Notes under the pieces: model-generated
Seen by the model: the letters and a program-made list of their open reading frames with translations, nothing else
What the model was told of the DNA's origin: nothing
Database searches by the model: none
Translations under genes and position numbers: made by a program
Assembly: GCA_937138415.1 (NCBI GenBank)
Contig: CAKZPA010000001.1
Coordinates: 62,001 to 126,000 of the forward strand
DNA: 64,000 bases
Direction of reading: 5' to 3'
Origin: an uncultured Nitrospiraceae bacterium
Lineage (GTDB): Bacteria; Nitrospirota; Thermodesulfovibrionia; Thermodesulfovibrionales; SM23-35
Shown here: piece after piece, positions 50,988 to 60,990 of the stretch
How the letters are laid out: every line of letters starts with the position of its first letter
How positions within the stretch are numbered: position 1 is the stretch's first letter

Positions 50988-51611
50988 ATGCTTTTGACGA
51001 CGAAAGAAGCAATCGAAAAGAGGAGGAGCATCAGGAAATTCAAGCCGGATCCCGTGTCCCAAGAGATCCTCCTCGCCCTCCTCGATGCCGCGAGACGCGC
51101 GCCGTCCGGCTGTAACGCGCAGCCCTGGCGCTTCAAGATCGTCACCGATGAGGCCGCAAAATCGAAACTCGCGCAGGCCGCTTACGGCCAGGTGTTTCTC
51201 TCACAAGTTCCCGTCGTGCTCGTCTGCTGCGCCGATATTCAGGGCTACATGGAAGGAATGCGCTCGGGAATCGAGGAACTCGCGCACTCGGGCACAATCG
51301 ACGGAACGGTCATCCGGATACTTCAGGAGAGAGCGAAGCAAATGGACACACAGATGGCCCTCATGGCGAGAGAGCACGTTGCTTCTCGAGTAGCATTCAA
51401 TGTCGCTATCGCGGTCGAGCACATCGTTTTGAGGGCGCTGGATTTCGGCCTGGGCACGTGCTGGGTCAGGTTGTTCGACGAAGCGAAGGTGAGAGAATTG
51501 TTCGGGTGGGACGATCGTCTTTTCGTCGTCGCCCTTCTCCCCGTCGGATTCCCGGACGAATCGCCGCCGCCGAGGCGGCGCTTGCGCGTCGAAGAACTTG
51601 TGATAGAATGA
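50988..51611 (+). CDS. Nitroreductase-family FMN protein
   Basis: A 207-residue FMN-dependent oxidoreductase. EKRRSIRKFKPDPV and DAARRAPSGCNAQPWRF contact FMN phosphate, and EHIVLRALDFGLGTCWVR with LLPVGFPDE forms the C-terminal FMN site. Family members reduce nitro groups, quinones or act in cofactor synthesis; the substrate cannot be read from sequence. The 106-base gap upstream contains no clear promoter. No Shine-Dalgarno precedes the ATG. The C-terminus is short and lacks a BluB-type signature. Confidence 0.88.
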   Translation: MLLTTKEAIEKRRSIRKFKPDPVSQEILLALLDAARRAPSGCNAQPWRFKIVTDEAAKSKLAQAAYGQVFLSQVPVVLVCCADIQGYMEGMRSGIEELAHSGTIDGTVIRILQERAKQMDTQMALMAREHVASRVAFNVAIAVEHIVLRALDFGLGTCWVRLFDEAKVRELFGWDDRLFVVALLPVGFPDESPPPRRRLRVEELVIE

Positions 51612-51672
51612 CGACAGTGGGAAAGGCGTGCGCTGCAGGTGCCGCGCACGCACGGAAAAGCGTGGAAGCGAG

Positions 51673-53046
51673 ATGAGCACCTTCGAAAGAGTTCTCGGCC
51701 GGATAGCGGCGAAGAAACAGGACTATGGCCGCTACGCCTTCTCGGAGGTCGAATATACCACAATGATGACCTTTTTCGATCTCGCCCAGGAGTTCGACAA
51801 CATCACCGAATTTTACCACCTCTGCGTCGCTATCCCGTTAAGTTTTTTCAATCTCGAGGCCCGTCTTTTCCTCAGAGACCATCAATCGAATGCGCTCCAC
51901 CTCGTCGCCGAGACCGAGGCATCGGGCGCGACTCCGCCGACCCTCTTCAGCGAGAGCGCGGAACGCCTCGAGGAACCCCTTTATTCGAAGGGGAGTCTCA
52001 TCCTGCCGATTCGCGGGAAGAAACTCGCCGATCAGGCGAACGCCCCGACGGGAGAGAACGTTCTCGGAGTTCTCGAGCTGTTCCCGGTAGCGGAGCGTGA
52101 CACGAAGACCGAACTCTTCTTCGAAAAATACGCGAATCGCATCGGCTTCAACATGCACAACAAGTTTCTCGCGGAGAAGAATATCGAACACCTGCGGTTC
52201 ATCCGGACGCTCGTCGCCGATATCGAGCACAACGTCATCGTCCCGAACATCATCTACAAATTGTTCCTCAGGAGACTGCGCGGGAAGATCGCCAAGAACC
52301 GCGAATTGGAGAGCTACCTCGCGCAGGTGAGCAGTCAATCTCCGGAAGCCGACGCCTTCCTCGGCGACGTGCTGAAGGAAATGCGCGAGGTCAACACCGG
52401 CCTGAGCGAAGAACTCGAGAACATCGAAAAGCACTACAAGAACATGAGCCTCTTCCTCGAGACGCTCTTCCGCAGAGATCACTTCGATCAGGGACGGCTC
52501 ACGTTGCGGACGAAAGCGTGCAACATGAAGACGGACGTCGTGCAGCCGCAACTGGAACGGTACCTCGAGCAGTTCGAACGCGCGGGCATCGCGGTCGACG
52601 ACCGACTGAGCGGCATCCCGGACGAAGACATCATCAGTGTCGTCGACGTCGGGCTCATCGCGCAGGTCTACGCGAATCTCTTTTCGAACGCGCTGAAATA
52701 CACGCAAGAGGTCGTGACCGCCTCGGGCGAACGCAAAAAATACATTTCGTACGGCCGCGAACGCCTGAAAGACTTCTTCGGACCCGGAAAAGACGGCATC
52801 AAATACAACGTCTTCAGTACCGGCCCGCACATCCCTCCCGAAGAACGGTCGAGCATCTTCGAAGAAGGGTACCGAGCGAAGGGAGCGCTCAGCAGACCAG
52901 GCACGGGGCACGGCCTCACCTTCATCAAGAACGCCGTCGAAATCCACGGCGGAGTCGCAGGCTACGAACCGACGCTGTACGGAAACAACTTCTACTTCAT
53001 CATTCCTGAATCGGATGAAACCGAGCCGAAGAAACGTTCGGGATAA
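51673..53046 (+). CDS. GAF-domain sensor histidine kinase
   Basis: A 457-residue soluble kinase. Residues ~15-170 form a GAF-like domain (FDLAQEFDNITEFYHLCVAIPLSFFNLEARLFL). A long helical region (170-290) follows, with the likely phosphorylated His in ADIEHNVIVPNIIYKL. The C-terminal ATPase domain (~300-450) has YANLFSNALKYT (N box) and GTGHGLTFIKNAVEIHGG (G2 box). The G1 box is unusual: where DxGxGI is expected it reads FSTGPHIPPEERSSIF, so activity should be tested. The ATG at 51673 is preferred over an upstream in-frame codon at 51628 because MSTFERVLG has GGAAGCGAG in front. Confidence 0.8.
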   Translation: MSTFERVLGRIAAKKQDYGRYAFSEVEYTTMMTFFDLAQEFDNITEFYHLCVAIPLSFFNLEARLFLRDHQSNALHLVAETEASGATPPTLFSESAERLEEPLYSKGSLILPIRGKKLADQANAPTGENVLGVLELFPVAERDTKTELFFEKYANRIGFNMHNKFLAEKNIEHLRFIRTLVADIEHNVIVPNIIYKLFLRRLRGKIAKNRELESYLAQVSSQSPEADAFLGDVLKEMREVNTGLSEELENIEKHYKNMSLFLETLFRRDHFDQGRLTLRTKACNMKTDVVQPQLERYLEQFERAGIAVDDRLSGIPDEDIISVVDVGLIAQVYANLFSNALKYTQEVVTASGERKKYISYGRERLKDFFGPGKDGIKYNVFSTGPHIPPEERSSIFEEGYRAKGALSRPGTGHGLTFIKNAVEIHGGVAGYEPTLYGNNFYFIIPESDETEPKKRSG

Positions 53047-53059
53047 AGGAGTTCCGTCC

Positions 53060-55748
53060 TCACGTCCGCCCCTTCGACCTCTTGACCGTCTTCTCGATCT
53101 CGACGGCAATGAAGACGACCGAGGACAATGCGAGGGCGATGAGCGGCTCGAGAAGCGAGAGCGGTTGGGTTTTAAAGATAGGATTCAGGAAAGGCACGTA
53201 AATGGTCGCCATCAGCAGAGCGACGGTCAATAGGGCGGCACCGATGAGCGGTCTGTTCGACAGGAAGCCGAGCGAAAAAATCGATTCCCGTTCCGATCGG
53301 AGCGCGAGAACGTTGCCGATCTGACTCAGGCAGAGCACCGTAAACACCATCGTCTGCCAGTGCCTTATCCCTTTGGCGATCGACCACGCCTGCGTGAAGA
53401 TCGACACCGCACCCATCAAGAGCCCTATCCAGATAATCCAGCCACATGCCGCTGAAAATACTCTCCCGCGTGTGCCTCGGCGGCCTCGTTATGACGTTCT
53501 TCTCGGCGGGTTCCGCAGCGAGCGCGAGACCCGGCAGGCCATCGGTCACGAGATTGATCCAGAGAATGTGGATCGGCAAGAGGGGGATCGGCAGGCCGAA
53601 GAACGGCGCGAGAAAGATCGTCCACACCTCGCCCGAGTTGCTCGTCATGGTATAGCGGATGAATGTTCTGATATTGTCGAAAATCCGCCTCCCCTCCTTC
53701 ACGGCACGCACGATCGTCGCGAAGTTGTCGTCGAGGAGGATCATGCGGGACGCCTCCTTCGCGACGTCCGTTCCGGTCACGCCCATCGCGACGCCGATGT
53801 CCGCCCTCCTCAGTGCCGGCGCATCGTTGACACCGTCGCCCGTCATCGCGACGAATTGTCCCCTTCCCTGGAGCGCCCTGTGATTTTCAGCTTCTGCTCG
53901 GGCGCCACGCGGGCGTACACATGAATCTTCTCCACTCTCTCCTCGAACTCGTCGAGGGGGAGCTCCTGAAGCTTCTTACCGGTTATGATGGCCTTGAGTC
54001 GTCTTCGAGCATGCCGAGCCTCCGGGCGATGGTCTTTGCGGTTATCGGATGGTCGCCCGTGATCATGACAGGCCGTATGCCGGCGCTCTTGCACGACGAA
54101 ACGGCTTCCTCGACGCCGTCACGGGGGGTCCATGAGACCGACAAGACCGAGGATCACCATCTCCGATTCGATCGCATCCGGTGTGATCCGCGACGGAAGC
54201 ACGTCGTACCACCTCGCTGCGATTCCGATGACCCGCAGACCATCGGCCGCCATCCGTTCATTGACCTTCGCGATCTCCCCAAAGGTCGAGTGCTTTCCGT
54301 CCCTCGGGGGTCGGAACGCCCGATGCCCGCGCAAGAAAGAGACTTAGCGAACGGGTCCAATGATTCCGGGGAGCGGCGATTCGCATGCAGCATCATTACG
54401 CTCGCTCGAGCCATCCAACCCTTGACCGTTCGAAATCTGATGAATCGTCGTTATGCACTTCCAATCGGAATCGAAGGGAATCTCCGAGATCCTCGGGAGT
54501 TCTCTCGCGAGCCTTTCCCGGTCGAACCCCGATTCTCTCGCGTCCACGTAGAGAGCCACCTCCGCGGGGTCTCCGATGACCTTCCCCTCGCTGTCGGAGA
54601 GGACATCGTTGTTCAGTGCCATCGCCGTCATCAAGAGGTTCGCGACTCCTCCGCCCGCCAGCGGAAACGGCGCGTCCACGTCCTTCTCCTCCGGCGCCCC
54701 ACGTTTCATGAGTTCTCCGTCCGCATAGAGTTCCATGACCGTCATCTTGTTCTGCGTGAGCGTGCCCGTCTTATCCGAACATATGTACGTGACGGAGCCG
54801 AGGGTCTCGACCGCCGGGAGTTTTCTGATGAGCGCATTCTGTTTGACCATCTTATTCGCACCGATGGCGAGCGCGATGGTGACGACCGCGGGCGGTGCTT
54901 CGGGGATCGCCGCAATAGCGAGCGAAATCGCCGTGAGGAGCATGAGCAACGGCTGCTCCCCGCGGACGACGCCGACGCCGAAGATGAAGGCGCAAAGGAC
55001 GATCACCACGATCGCCAGCTTCTTCCCGAACGCTGCGAGCCTCTTCTGGAGCGGTGTTCTGGCCTCGTCCTCCTCCTGGAGCATCGCCGCGATCTTCCCG
55101 ATCTCGGTCTGCATACCGGTCGAAACGACGAGCCCCCTCCTCCTCCCGAACGAGACGGTCGTCCCCTTGAAGACCATATTCTTCCGGTCGCCGATGGGGA
55201 TCTCCCCGACGCCGAGCGCGCGCATGTCTTTCTCGACCGCCACCGACTCGCCGGTGAGCGCGGTCTCCTCGGTCATGAGCTGCGCAACCTCCGGCAAACG
55301 CATGTCGGCAGGCACGATCTTCCTGGCTTCGAGCACGACGACATCGCCGGGCACGAGGCCAAATGAGAGAATGTCCGCCGGCATGCCGCCGCGCATAACC
55401 GTCGCATGCGGCGCTGCCATTTTTTTGAGAGCAGAGAGCGCCTTTTCAGCCCTGTATTCCTGGATAAAGCCGATCACCGCATTCAACAGGACGATGACGA
55501 CAATGGCAAGCGTGTCGGAAAGTTCCCCGATCAGGCCGGAGACGACCGCGGCCCCGACAAGGACCAGGATCATGAAATCCCTGAATTGGTCGAGGAAAAG
55601 CGCGAGCGGCGTTTTCCTCTTTTTTTTCTTCCAGCGCGTTAGGGCCGAAACAGGAGAGGCGGGAGCGAGCTTCGCCTTCGGTGATCCCCTGCGGCGAGGA
55701 CCGCAACTCGCGGCATACCGAGTCTATATCTTTCTGATGCCAGTTCAT
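53060..55748 (-). pseudogene. P-type Ca2+-class cation ATPase, disrupted by several frameshifts
   Basis: Read leftward, fragments of one P-type ATPase (SERCA/PacL-like, about 900 residues) appear in order but in different frames. The N-terminus is MNWHQKDIDSVCREL. Next come the first helices and the actuator loop TGES, then [71 protein letters not shown], and the last helices. Frame breaks fall at an 8-base A/T run near 55620, around 54350-54430, at a G6 run near 54123, near 53880 and near 53450. The nucleotide-binding KGA segment around 54300-54440 is not recognisable and seems shortened. In the fourth helix PEGLP reads PEAPP. Recent gene decay is more likely than assembly error, because flanking genes are intact, but errors at homopolymers cannot be excluded. 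Confidence 0.8.
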
Positions 55749-55886
55749 GCGAAGAGAAAGCGGCAGCGATCGGCCGGCGCGCCGCGCATCACAGTACCGG
55801 GACAACGGCGATTCCCCGCGACGCACGATAGCATTCGAGATCGATTCCGCAAAAGGAAAGGAGACACGGCACGCCGCGCGGGCGGG

Positions 55887-57917
55887 TTACATCTTCTCGA
55901 GGACGAAAAGGAGCTGGCCTTCGACGACGAAACTATTCAGTTTGACGCAAATTTCGACGATCTGCGCATCGAATGGAGCGACGATGGCGTTTTCCATCTT
56001 CATCGCCTCGAGATTCGCGATCTCCTCGTCTTTATGGACGATATCGCCGACCTTGAGGCTCCCTCTCTCGGGATTGCCGATTCGCCAAATATTGCCGTTA
56101 ATGGGCGCACCGATCTCGTTCATCGTCTTCGCCATGCGGATCTCGGCTTTCTTCGCCCTCGGCGTTTCCACCGTATAGACACGCGTCTTGTTGTTCACGC
56201 GCATGACGACGTGCACCAGGCCCTCGTGCTCTGCGCCGATCGAAACGAGTTCGATGCTGTACGGTTTCCCCCAGAGCTCGAAATCCACCTTGTCACCCGG
56301 TTTCCGCAACCCCTTCCTCCACACGTCCGTCGGGAGCACGAGCGGCGCCTCGCCGTACTTCTCCCGAAACTCGATCATTTCGATCGCATCCTTCGGGTGC
56401 ATGAGATAGAGAATGAATTCCTCCTCGGTCGGGTTCCTCCCGAGGTGGTTAACGAGCTCCCGTCTCAGTTTGTCGAGGTCGTCGTCCTCGATCGAATCGA
56501 GAGGAGAAAGTTCCGTGCGCTCGCGAATCTTCTTCTCCCATTCCTCTCCGAACGTGCTCTGATACACCCAGTCCGGAGGCCAGCCCATCGGCAACTTTCC
56601 GTAGTGCCCGAGGAGGAGGTTTCTGAAGTCACCCGGCGCGTTCCTGAAGAGCGTGAGCAGCTCTTCTTTCTCCTCGTCACTCATCGCATCGAAATCGACA
56701 TTTTTTTCGTCCACGAACTTCGTGAGGAGATCGATCAAATGCCTGACGCCAGCTTCCCCCTTCGCCTTCGCGTATTTGTTCACGATGCCGCTGCACGTCA
56801 CCCACGTAATCTGAGACCCCGGCGTGACGTCGAAGTAGTGGATAATCCTGTTATAGAGCGACATCACCTTGAGTATGGCCGGCATGAAATGGAGGAATCC
56901 GCCTTTTTCCGCCTGTTCGAAAGAACTCGGGAACGCACCGCCCGGCATCTTATGGACGATGACGGTGTGATCCAGCCCTTTGAAAGGAGATTCCGCCCAG
57001 TCGTAGAAATTGATCCATTCGCGCACCTTCTGCACGGCGGCCTCGGCCTCGCTCCTGTCGAGGTTCACCGGAATCCCGGACTCCTCGAAATAGGCGTGGG
57101 CGCCGAGGATAGGAGAGTGACCGTAAAAACGGACCAGGGAATCCTCCTGGACGTCGAATATCTTTGCACCCGCTTTCGCGGCGGCGAGGAGGGCCGGCAT
57201 TGCAAGCCCATCCGTGATATGACGGTGGTAGTGCACGACGAGATCCGGGTACTTCTGTTTGATCGCGTCGATCAGGCTGCTGACGCGCGTGATACTCCCG
57301 ACCCCCGCCATATCCTTCACGCAGAAGATGATCTCATCGGTGCCGCCGCACAGATCGACGATATCTTTCACGACGCCGAGATAATAGTCGTTGGTCGCCC
57401 AATCCGCCATCGTGAACGATATGGCCGGTTCGAACAACCGCCCTCTCTTCAGAATGACTTCCGCGACCGTCCTCATATTCCTCACATCGTTGAGGAATGA
57501 GAAGCATCTCCATACGTCGATGTCGACCTGCGACACGACGTACTCGATCACATTGCGGGGGTACGGGCGGTATCCCCACATGTTCGTCTCTCGGATGAGT
57601 GTCTGGAGCAGGACATTCGGCATCAGCCGCCTGAGGATCTCGATCTCTTCGAAAGGACTTTCCCTCCTGTTCATGACGCCCACGTGCCACCGCGCGCCTC
57701 CGTGGCACTCCGCGCTGAACAATCCCATCCTGTTGTAGAAGGGCGCGAGCGTCGCGAGGTCGTAGATCCGGTGCCGATTCTTGAAATCCGATTGCCCCGC
57801 GTCGCGCATCCCCACCGAAGTAAAACAGACCCCGTCGAGAGACCGGACGGCGTCCACAATCTCCCGCGGCGACATGCCCGGTTTCACAAAGATAGAGCTT
57901 TCCCTCGTCCGCACCAT
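55887..57917 (-). CDS. Biotin-dependent 2-oxoacid carboxylase, carboxyltransferase/biotinyl subunit (PycB/CfiA-like)
   Basis: A 676-residue protein. An HMGL-type carboxyltransferase barrel (~25-300) is followed by the conserved PYC/OADA region (~300-500) and a C-terminal biotinyl domain with the attachment lysine in EAMKMENAIVAPF. The metal and substrate site is divergent. RDGHQS, usual in PycB/OadA, is RDAGQSDFKNRH. The HtHdTsG segment is HYHRHITDGLA. The carbamylated lysine KDMAGV is kept. It forms the second subunit with the biotin carboxylase 7 bases upstream. Split carboxylases of this kind make oxaloacetate from pyruvate, or in Hydrogenobacter carboxylate 2-oxoglutarate in the reductive TCA cycle; I cannot decide which. 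AGAGGAGGT precedes the ATG at 57917. Confidence 0.85.
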   Translation of the reverse strand: MVRTRESSIFVKPGMSPREIVDAVRSLDGVCFTSVGMRDAGQSDFKNRHRIYDLATLAPFYNRMGLFSAECHGGARWHVGVMNRRESPFEEIEILRRLMPNVLLQTLIRETNMWGYRPYPRNVIEYVVSQVDIDVWRCFSFLNDVRNMRTVAEVILKRGRLFEPAISFTMADWATNDYYLGVVKDIVDLCGGTDEIIFCVKDMAGVGSITRVSSLIDAIKQKYPDLVVHYHRHITDGLAMPALLAAAKAGAKIFDVQEDSLVRFYGHSPILGAHAYFEESGIPVNLDRSEAEAAVQKVREWINFYDWAESPFKGLDHTVIVHKMPGGAFPSSFEQAEKGGFLHFMPAILKVMSLYNRIIHYFDVTPGSQITWVTCSGIVNKYAKAKGEAGVRHLIDLLTKFVDEKNVDFDAMSDEEKEELLTLFRNAPGDFRNLLLGHYGKLPMGWPPDWVYQSTFGEEWEKKIRERTELSPLDSIEDDDLDKLRRELVNHLGRNPTEEEFILYLMHPKDAIEMIEFREKYGEAPLVLPTDVWRKGLRKPGDKVDFELWGKPYSIELVSIGAEHEGLVHVVMRVNNKTRVYTVETPRAKKAEIRMAKTMNEIGAPINGNIWRIGNPERGSLKVGDIVHKDEEIANLEAMKMENAIVAPFDAQIVEICVKLNSFVVEGQLLFVLEKM

Positions 57918-57924
57918 ACCTCCT

Positions 57925-59382
57925 CTACATCCACGGCTGTGGTCCGAGCGCCGATATCTCCGCAACATACCGTGCGATCTTCAGCACCTCGTCCTCGCTG
58001 TTCTTCTCCTTGAACATTGAGATCAGGGTATCCATATTCTCTTCGATGAACCGCGTCGAAAACTCACCAGCCTTGAATGCGGGGTGCCGGATAATGCTCA
58101 GGAGCAGCGGGGCGAGCGTTTTCACACCCTCCACACGGAGATTGCGGCTCAACACCCTATCCATGACCCGTATGGCGTCGGCACGATCAGCTCCCGCGGT
58201 GATGATGAGCATGAAGAGCGAATCGTAATACGGAGGGATGTCGGCACCTTCATAGACGCCAGACGCAATACGGACGCCGGGCCCATGGGGGACTTGAAGC
58301 CGCGTGATCGTCCCGAACGAGGGACTAAACGTCCTCGGGTCCTCCGCGTTGAGCCGTGCTTCCAGCGCCCACCGGTTTGGGTGAATGTCGGACTGCTTGA
58401 ACGGCAGTTTCTTTCCCATCGCGACATCGATCATGATGCCCACGATATCGAGACCGGTGATCAGCTCCGTGATGCCATGCTCCACCTGAAGGCGCGTGTT
58501 CACCTCGAGGAAGTAGTACTTTCTCGTCGATGAATCGAAGATGAACTCCACAGTGCCCGCCGACGTGTAACCGATCTCGCGCATGAGACGCGTCGCCGTG
58601 AAGCATATTTCCCGCCTCAGGTCGTCGTCGATCGAGGGCGAGGGCGCCTCTTCGATGATCTTCTGGTTTCTCCTCTGAATGGTACACTCGCGCTCGTAGA
58701 GGTGGACGATATTGCCGTCCTCGTCTCCGACCACCTGCACCTCTATGTGCCTGCCGCGCTCGATGTACTTCTCGACCATCACGCGGTCGTCGCCGAACGC
58801 CTTCATCGCCTCCGAGCGCGCCTGGGAGAATGCCTGCGCGAGCTGTTCTTTCTGCTCCACCTTGACCATCCCCTTGCCGCCGCCGCCCGCGACCGCCTTG
58901 ACCATGATCGGGAAGTGCACCTTGTCCTGCTTCATCCACTTCCTGATCTGTTCGACGTTCGCCACGTCCGTGATGCCCGGCACGGTCGGCACATTCGCCT
59001 TCTGCGCGAGGTTCTTCGCCTGAATCTTGTCACCGAGCGCCGCGATCACCTTCGGCGGAGGTCCGATCCACTGCAAACCGGCATCGAGGACCATCTGGGC
59101 GAATTTCGCGTTTTCCGCGAGGAATCCCCACCCCGGATGAATCGCGTCCGACCCGCTCTGCAGCGCCGCGGCGATCATCTTCTCCATGTTGAGGTACGAC
59201 TCGATGGGAGGGGCTTCACCGATGTGCACCGCCGAATCGGCCATGAAGACGTGGTGCGCGAGGCGGTCGGGCGTGCTGTAAACCGCCGTCGTCGGGATCT
59301 TTCTATCCCTGCACGTGTGCATGATCCGAACCGCCGTCACCCCGCGGTTCGCGATGAGTATCTTCTTAATTTCCCTGCCCAT
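57925..59382 (-). CDS. Biotin carboxylase subunit
   Basis: A 485-residue ATP-grasp biotin carboxylase: KKILIANRGVTAVRIM, HPGWGFLAENAKFA, the ATP loop KAVAGGGGKGM, EKYIERGRHIEVQVVGD, RECTIQRRNQKIIEEAPSP and VNTRLQVEHGITE. The common EIALRI at the N-terminus is TAVRIM and 'TE' near the bicarbonate site is 'GITE' rather than 'PVTE', both small deviations. With the next gene it makes a two-subunit carboxylase. The ATG at 59382 (MGREIKKILIANRG) is chosen over further upstream codons, which run into the promoter region shared with leuC. Confidence 0.93.
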   Translation of the reverse strand: MGREIKKILIANRGVTAVRIMHTCRDRKIPTTAVYSTPDRLAHHVFMADSAVHIGEAPPIESYLNMEKMIAAALQSGSDAIHPGWGFLAENAKFAQMVLDAGLQWIGPPPKVIAALGDKIQAKNLAQKANVPTVPGITDVANVEQIRKWMKQDKVHFPIMVKAVAGGGGKGMVKVEQKEQLAQAFSQARSEAMKAFGDDRVMVEKYIERGRHIEVQVVGDEDGNIVHLYERECTIQRRNQKIIEEAPSPSIDDDLRREICFTATRLMREIGYTSAGTVEFIFDSSTRKYYFLEVNTRLQVEHGITELITGLDIVGIMIDVAMGKKLPFKQSDIHPNRWALEARLNAEDPRTFSPSFGTITRLQVPHGPGVRIASGVYEGADIPPYYDSLFMLIITAGADRADAIRVMDRVLSRNLRVEGVKTLAPLLLSIIRHPAFKAGEFSTRFIEENMDTLISMFKEKNSEDEVLKIARYVAEISALGPQPWM

Positions 59383-59497
59383 GGTCTTCCGTCGCACCCA
59401 AAGAGAATATATTCTACCACAAAAAAGCAAGCCGGTGTCCCCGCGGGCCACGCTTCCGCATATGGTATATTAGTCGATATCACCGCGGAGGCTATTC

Positions 59498-60757
59498 ATG
59501 ACGATCACCGAAAAAATTCTCGCAGCCCATGCAGGAAAGAAATCGGTCTCGCCGGGAGACCTCATCAATGCGAAGGTCGATCTCGTGCTCGCAAACGACA
59601 TTACGGCACCGATCGCGATCTCGGAATTCAGAAAGATCGGCGCACGAGACGTGTTCGACCGAAACAGGATCGTGCTCGTACCAGATCACTTCGCGCCCCA
59701 GAAAGACATCAAGGCAGCCGAGCAGTGCCGCATACTCCGGGACTTTTCGCGCGAATACCGGCTCGGGCTGTACTTCGAGGTCGGGCGAATGGGCATAGAA
59801 CACGCCCTTCTGCCGGAAGAAGGTCTCGTCGTGCCGGGCGACCTCGTCATCGGGGCCGACAGCCACACCTGCACGTACGGCGCACTCGGCGCTTTCTCGA
59901 CCGGCGTCGGTTCGACAGACGTCGCGGCGGCGATGGCGACCGGCGAGTGCTGGTTCAAGGTGCCGGAGTCGATGAAATTCATTTACTACGGTCGCCTGAA
60001 CAAGTGGGTGGGGGGCAAGGATCTGATTCTCCACACGATCGGTGACATCGGCGTCGACGGCGCGCTCTACCGGGCGATGGAATTCGAAGGCGAGACGATC
60101 CGCACCCTCCCCATGCACGGAAGGCTCACGATGTGCAACATGGCGATCGAGGCTGGCGCGAAGAGCGGCATCATCGTGCCGGATCGCGTCACAAAGGCGT
60201 ACGTGCGTCAGCGGGCAAAGCGCGCGCCGACCTTTTACCGCTCCGACAAGAAAGCCTCCTACTGCGACATTCGGGAATACGACTGCTCGAAAATCCCGCC
60301 GACCGTCGCGTGCCCGCACCTGCCGTCGAACACGCGTCCCGCCGCAGAACTCTTCGAGGTCGCGATCGACCAGGTCGTCATCGGCTCCTGCACGAACGGC
60401 CGTCTCGAAGATTTGCGCGAAGCCGCGCAGGTAGTGCGGGGCAGAAAAGTGAACCCGAACGTCCGGATGATCGTCATTCCCGCAACCCAGAAGATTTACC
60501 GGCAGGCGATGCGAGAAAAGCTCCTCGATATCTTCATCGAGGCAGAAGCGGTCGTTTCGACCCCCACGTGCGGTCCTTGTCTGGGTGGTCACATGGGGAT
60601 CCTCGCGAAGGGCGAACGCGCGATCGCGACGACGAACAGGAATTTCGTGGGGAGGATGGGGCATCCAGAGAGCGAGGTGTACTTGTCGAATCCCGCCGTG
60701 GCGGCGGCGTCAGCGGTGCTCGGCAGGATCGGCACACCTGAAGAATTGGGGATGTAA
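59498..60757 (+). CDS. leuC: 3-isopropylmalate dehydratase / homoaconitase large subunit
   Basis: A 419-residue aconitase-superfamily large subunit. The [4Fe-4S] cysteines are in [12 protein letters not shown] and [13 protein letters not shown], with [15 protein letters not shown] and [23 protein letters not shown]. It is the shorter LeuC type used with a separate LeuD small subunit for leucine synthesis, or in related lineages for homoaconitate. No leuD is adjacent, so the partner must be elsewhere. GCGGAGG precedes the ATG. It is divergent from the carboxylase operon with 115 bases between. Confidence 0.9.
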   Translation: MTITEKILAAHAGKKSVSPGDLINAKVDLVLANDITAPIAISEFRKIGARDVFDRNRIVLVPDHFAPQKDIKAAEQCRILRDFSREYRLGLYFEVGRMGIEHALLPEEGLVVPGDLVIGADSHTCTYGALGAFSTGVGSTDVAAAMATGECWFKVPESMKFIYYGRLNKWVGGKDLILHTIGDIGVDGALYRAMEFEGETIRTLPMHGRLTMCNMAIEAGAKSGIIVPDRVTKAYVRQRAKRAPTFYRSDKKASYCDIREYDCSKIPPTVACPHLPSNTRPAAELFEVAIDQVVIGSCTNGRLEDLREAAQVVRGRKVNPNVRMIVIPATQKIYRQAMREKLLDIFIEAEAVVSTPTCGPCLGGHMGILAKGERAIATTNRNFVGRMGHPESEVYLSNPAVAAASAVLGRIGTPEELGM

Positions 60758-60893
60758 ATTGATCCTCTCCAAAACTGTATTTTTCGTCATGCTTTGGTTC
60801 GACGGGTACCGTCAGCGACGCGTCTGAAACAGTGAGGGAGGCGATGAAAGCGACAATGTCGAAAGAATCATCTCAAAACACCCCTCACCCCAC

Positions 60894-60916
60894 CCCTCTC
60901 CCACAAGGGGAGAGGG
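60894..60916. repeat. Palindromic intergenic repeat (CCCTCTCCC type)
   Basis: A perfect 9-bp hairpin, CCCTCTCCC/GGGAGAGGG, inside CTCACCCCACCCCTCTCCCA-type sequence. Near-identical elements are dispersed in many bacterial genomes. It lies in the 233-base gap between leuC and the RidA gene; the rest of that gap shows nothing else I can name. Confidence 0.5.
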
Positions 60917-60955
60917 AATCAAACTGGGATAACCGGCAAAAAATGTGAGTCATGT

Positions 60956-60971
60956 CCTCTCTCTTGAGAGG
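60956..60971. repeat. Short hairpin before the RidA gene
   Basis: CCTCTC/GAGAGG around a 4-base loop, 20 bases before the chosen GTG start. It may be part of the same repeat cluster and could mask an alternative start at 60952. Confidence 0.4.
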
Positions 60972-60990
60972 GGGGATGGGGAGGATAAAC

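Noticed and set aside
54735-57500. A 921-residue open frame on the plus strand
   Set aside because: It runs antisense to the carboxylase subunit and the ATPase remnant, shows no domain, and has the Arg/His/Asp-rich composition typical of an antisense shadow in GC-rich coding DNA.
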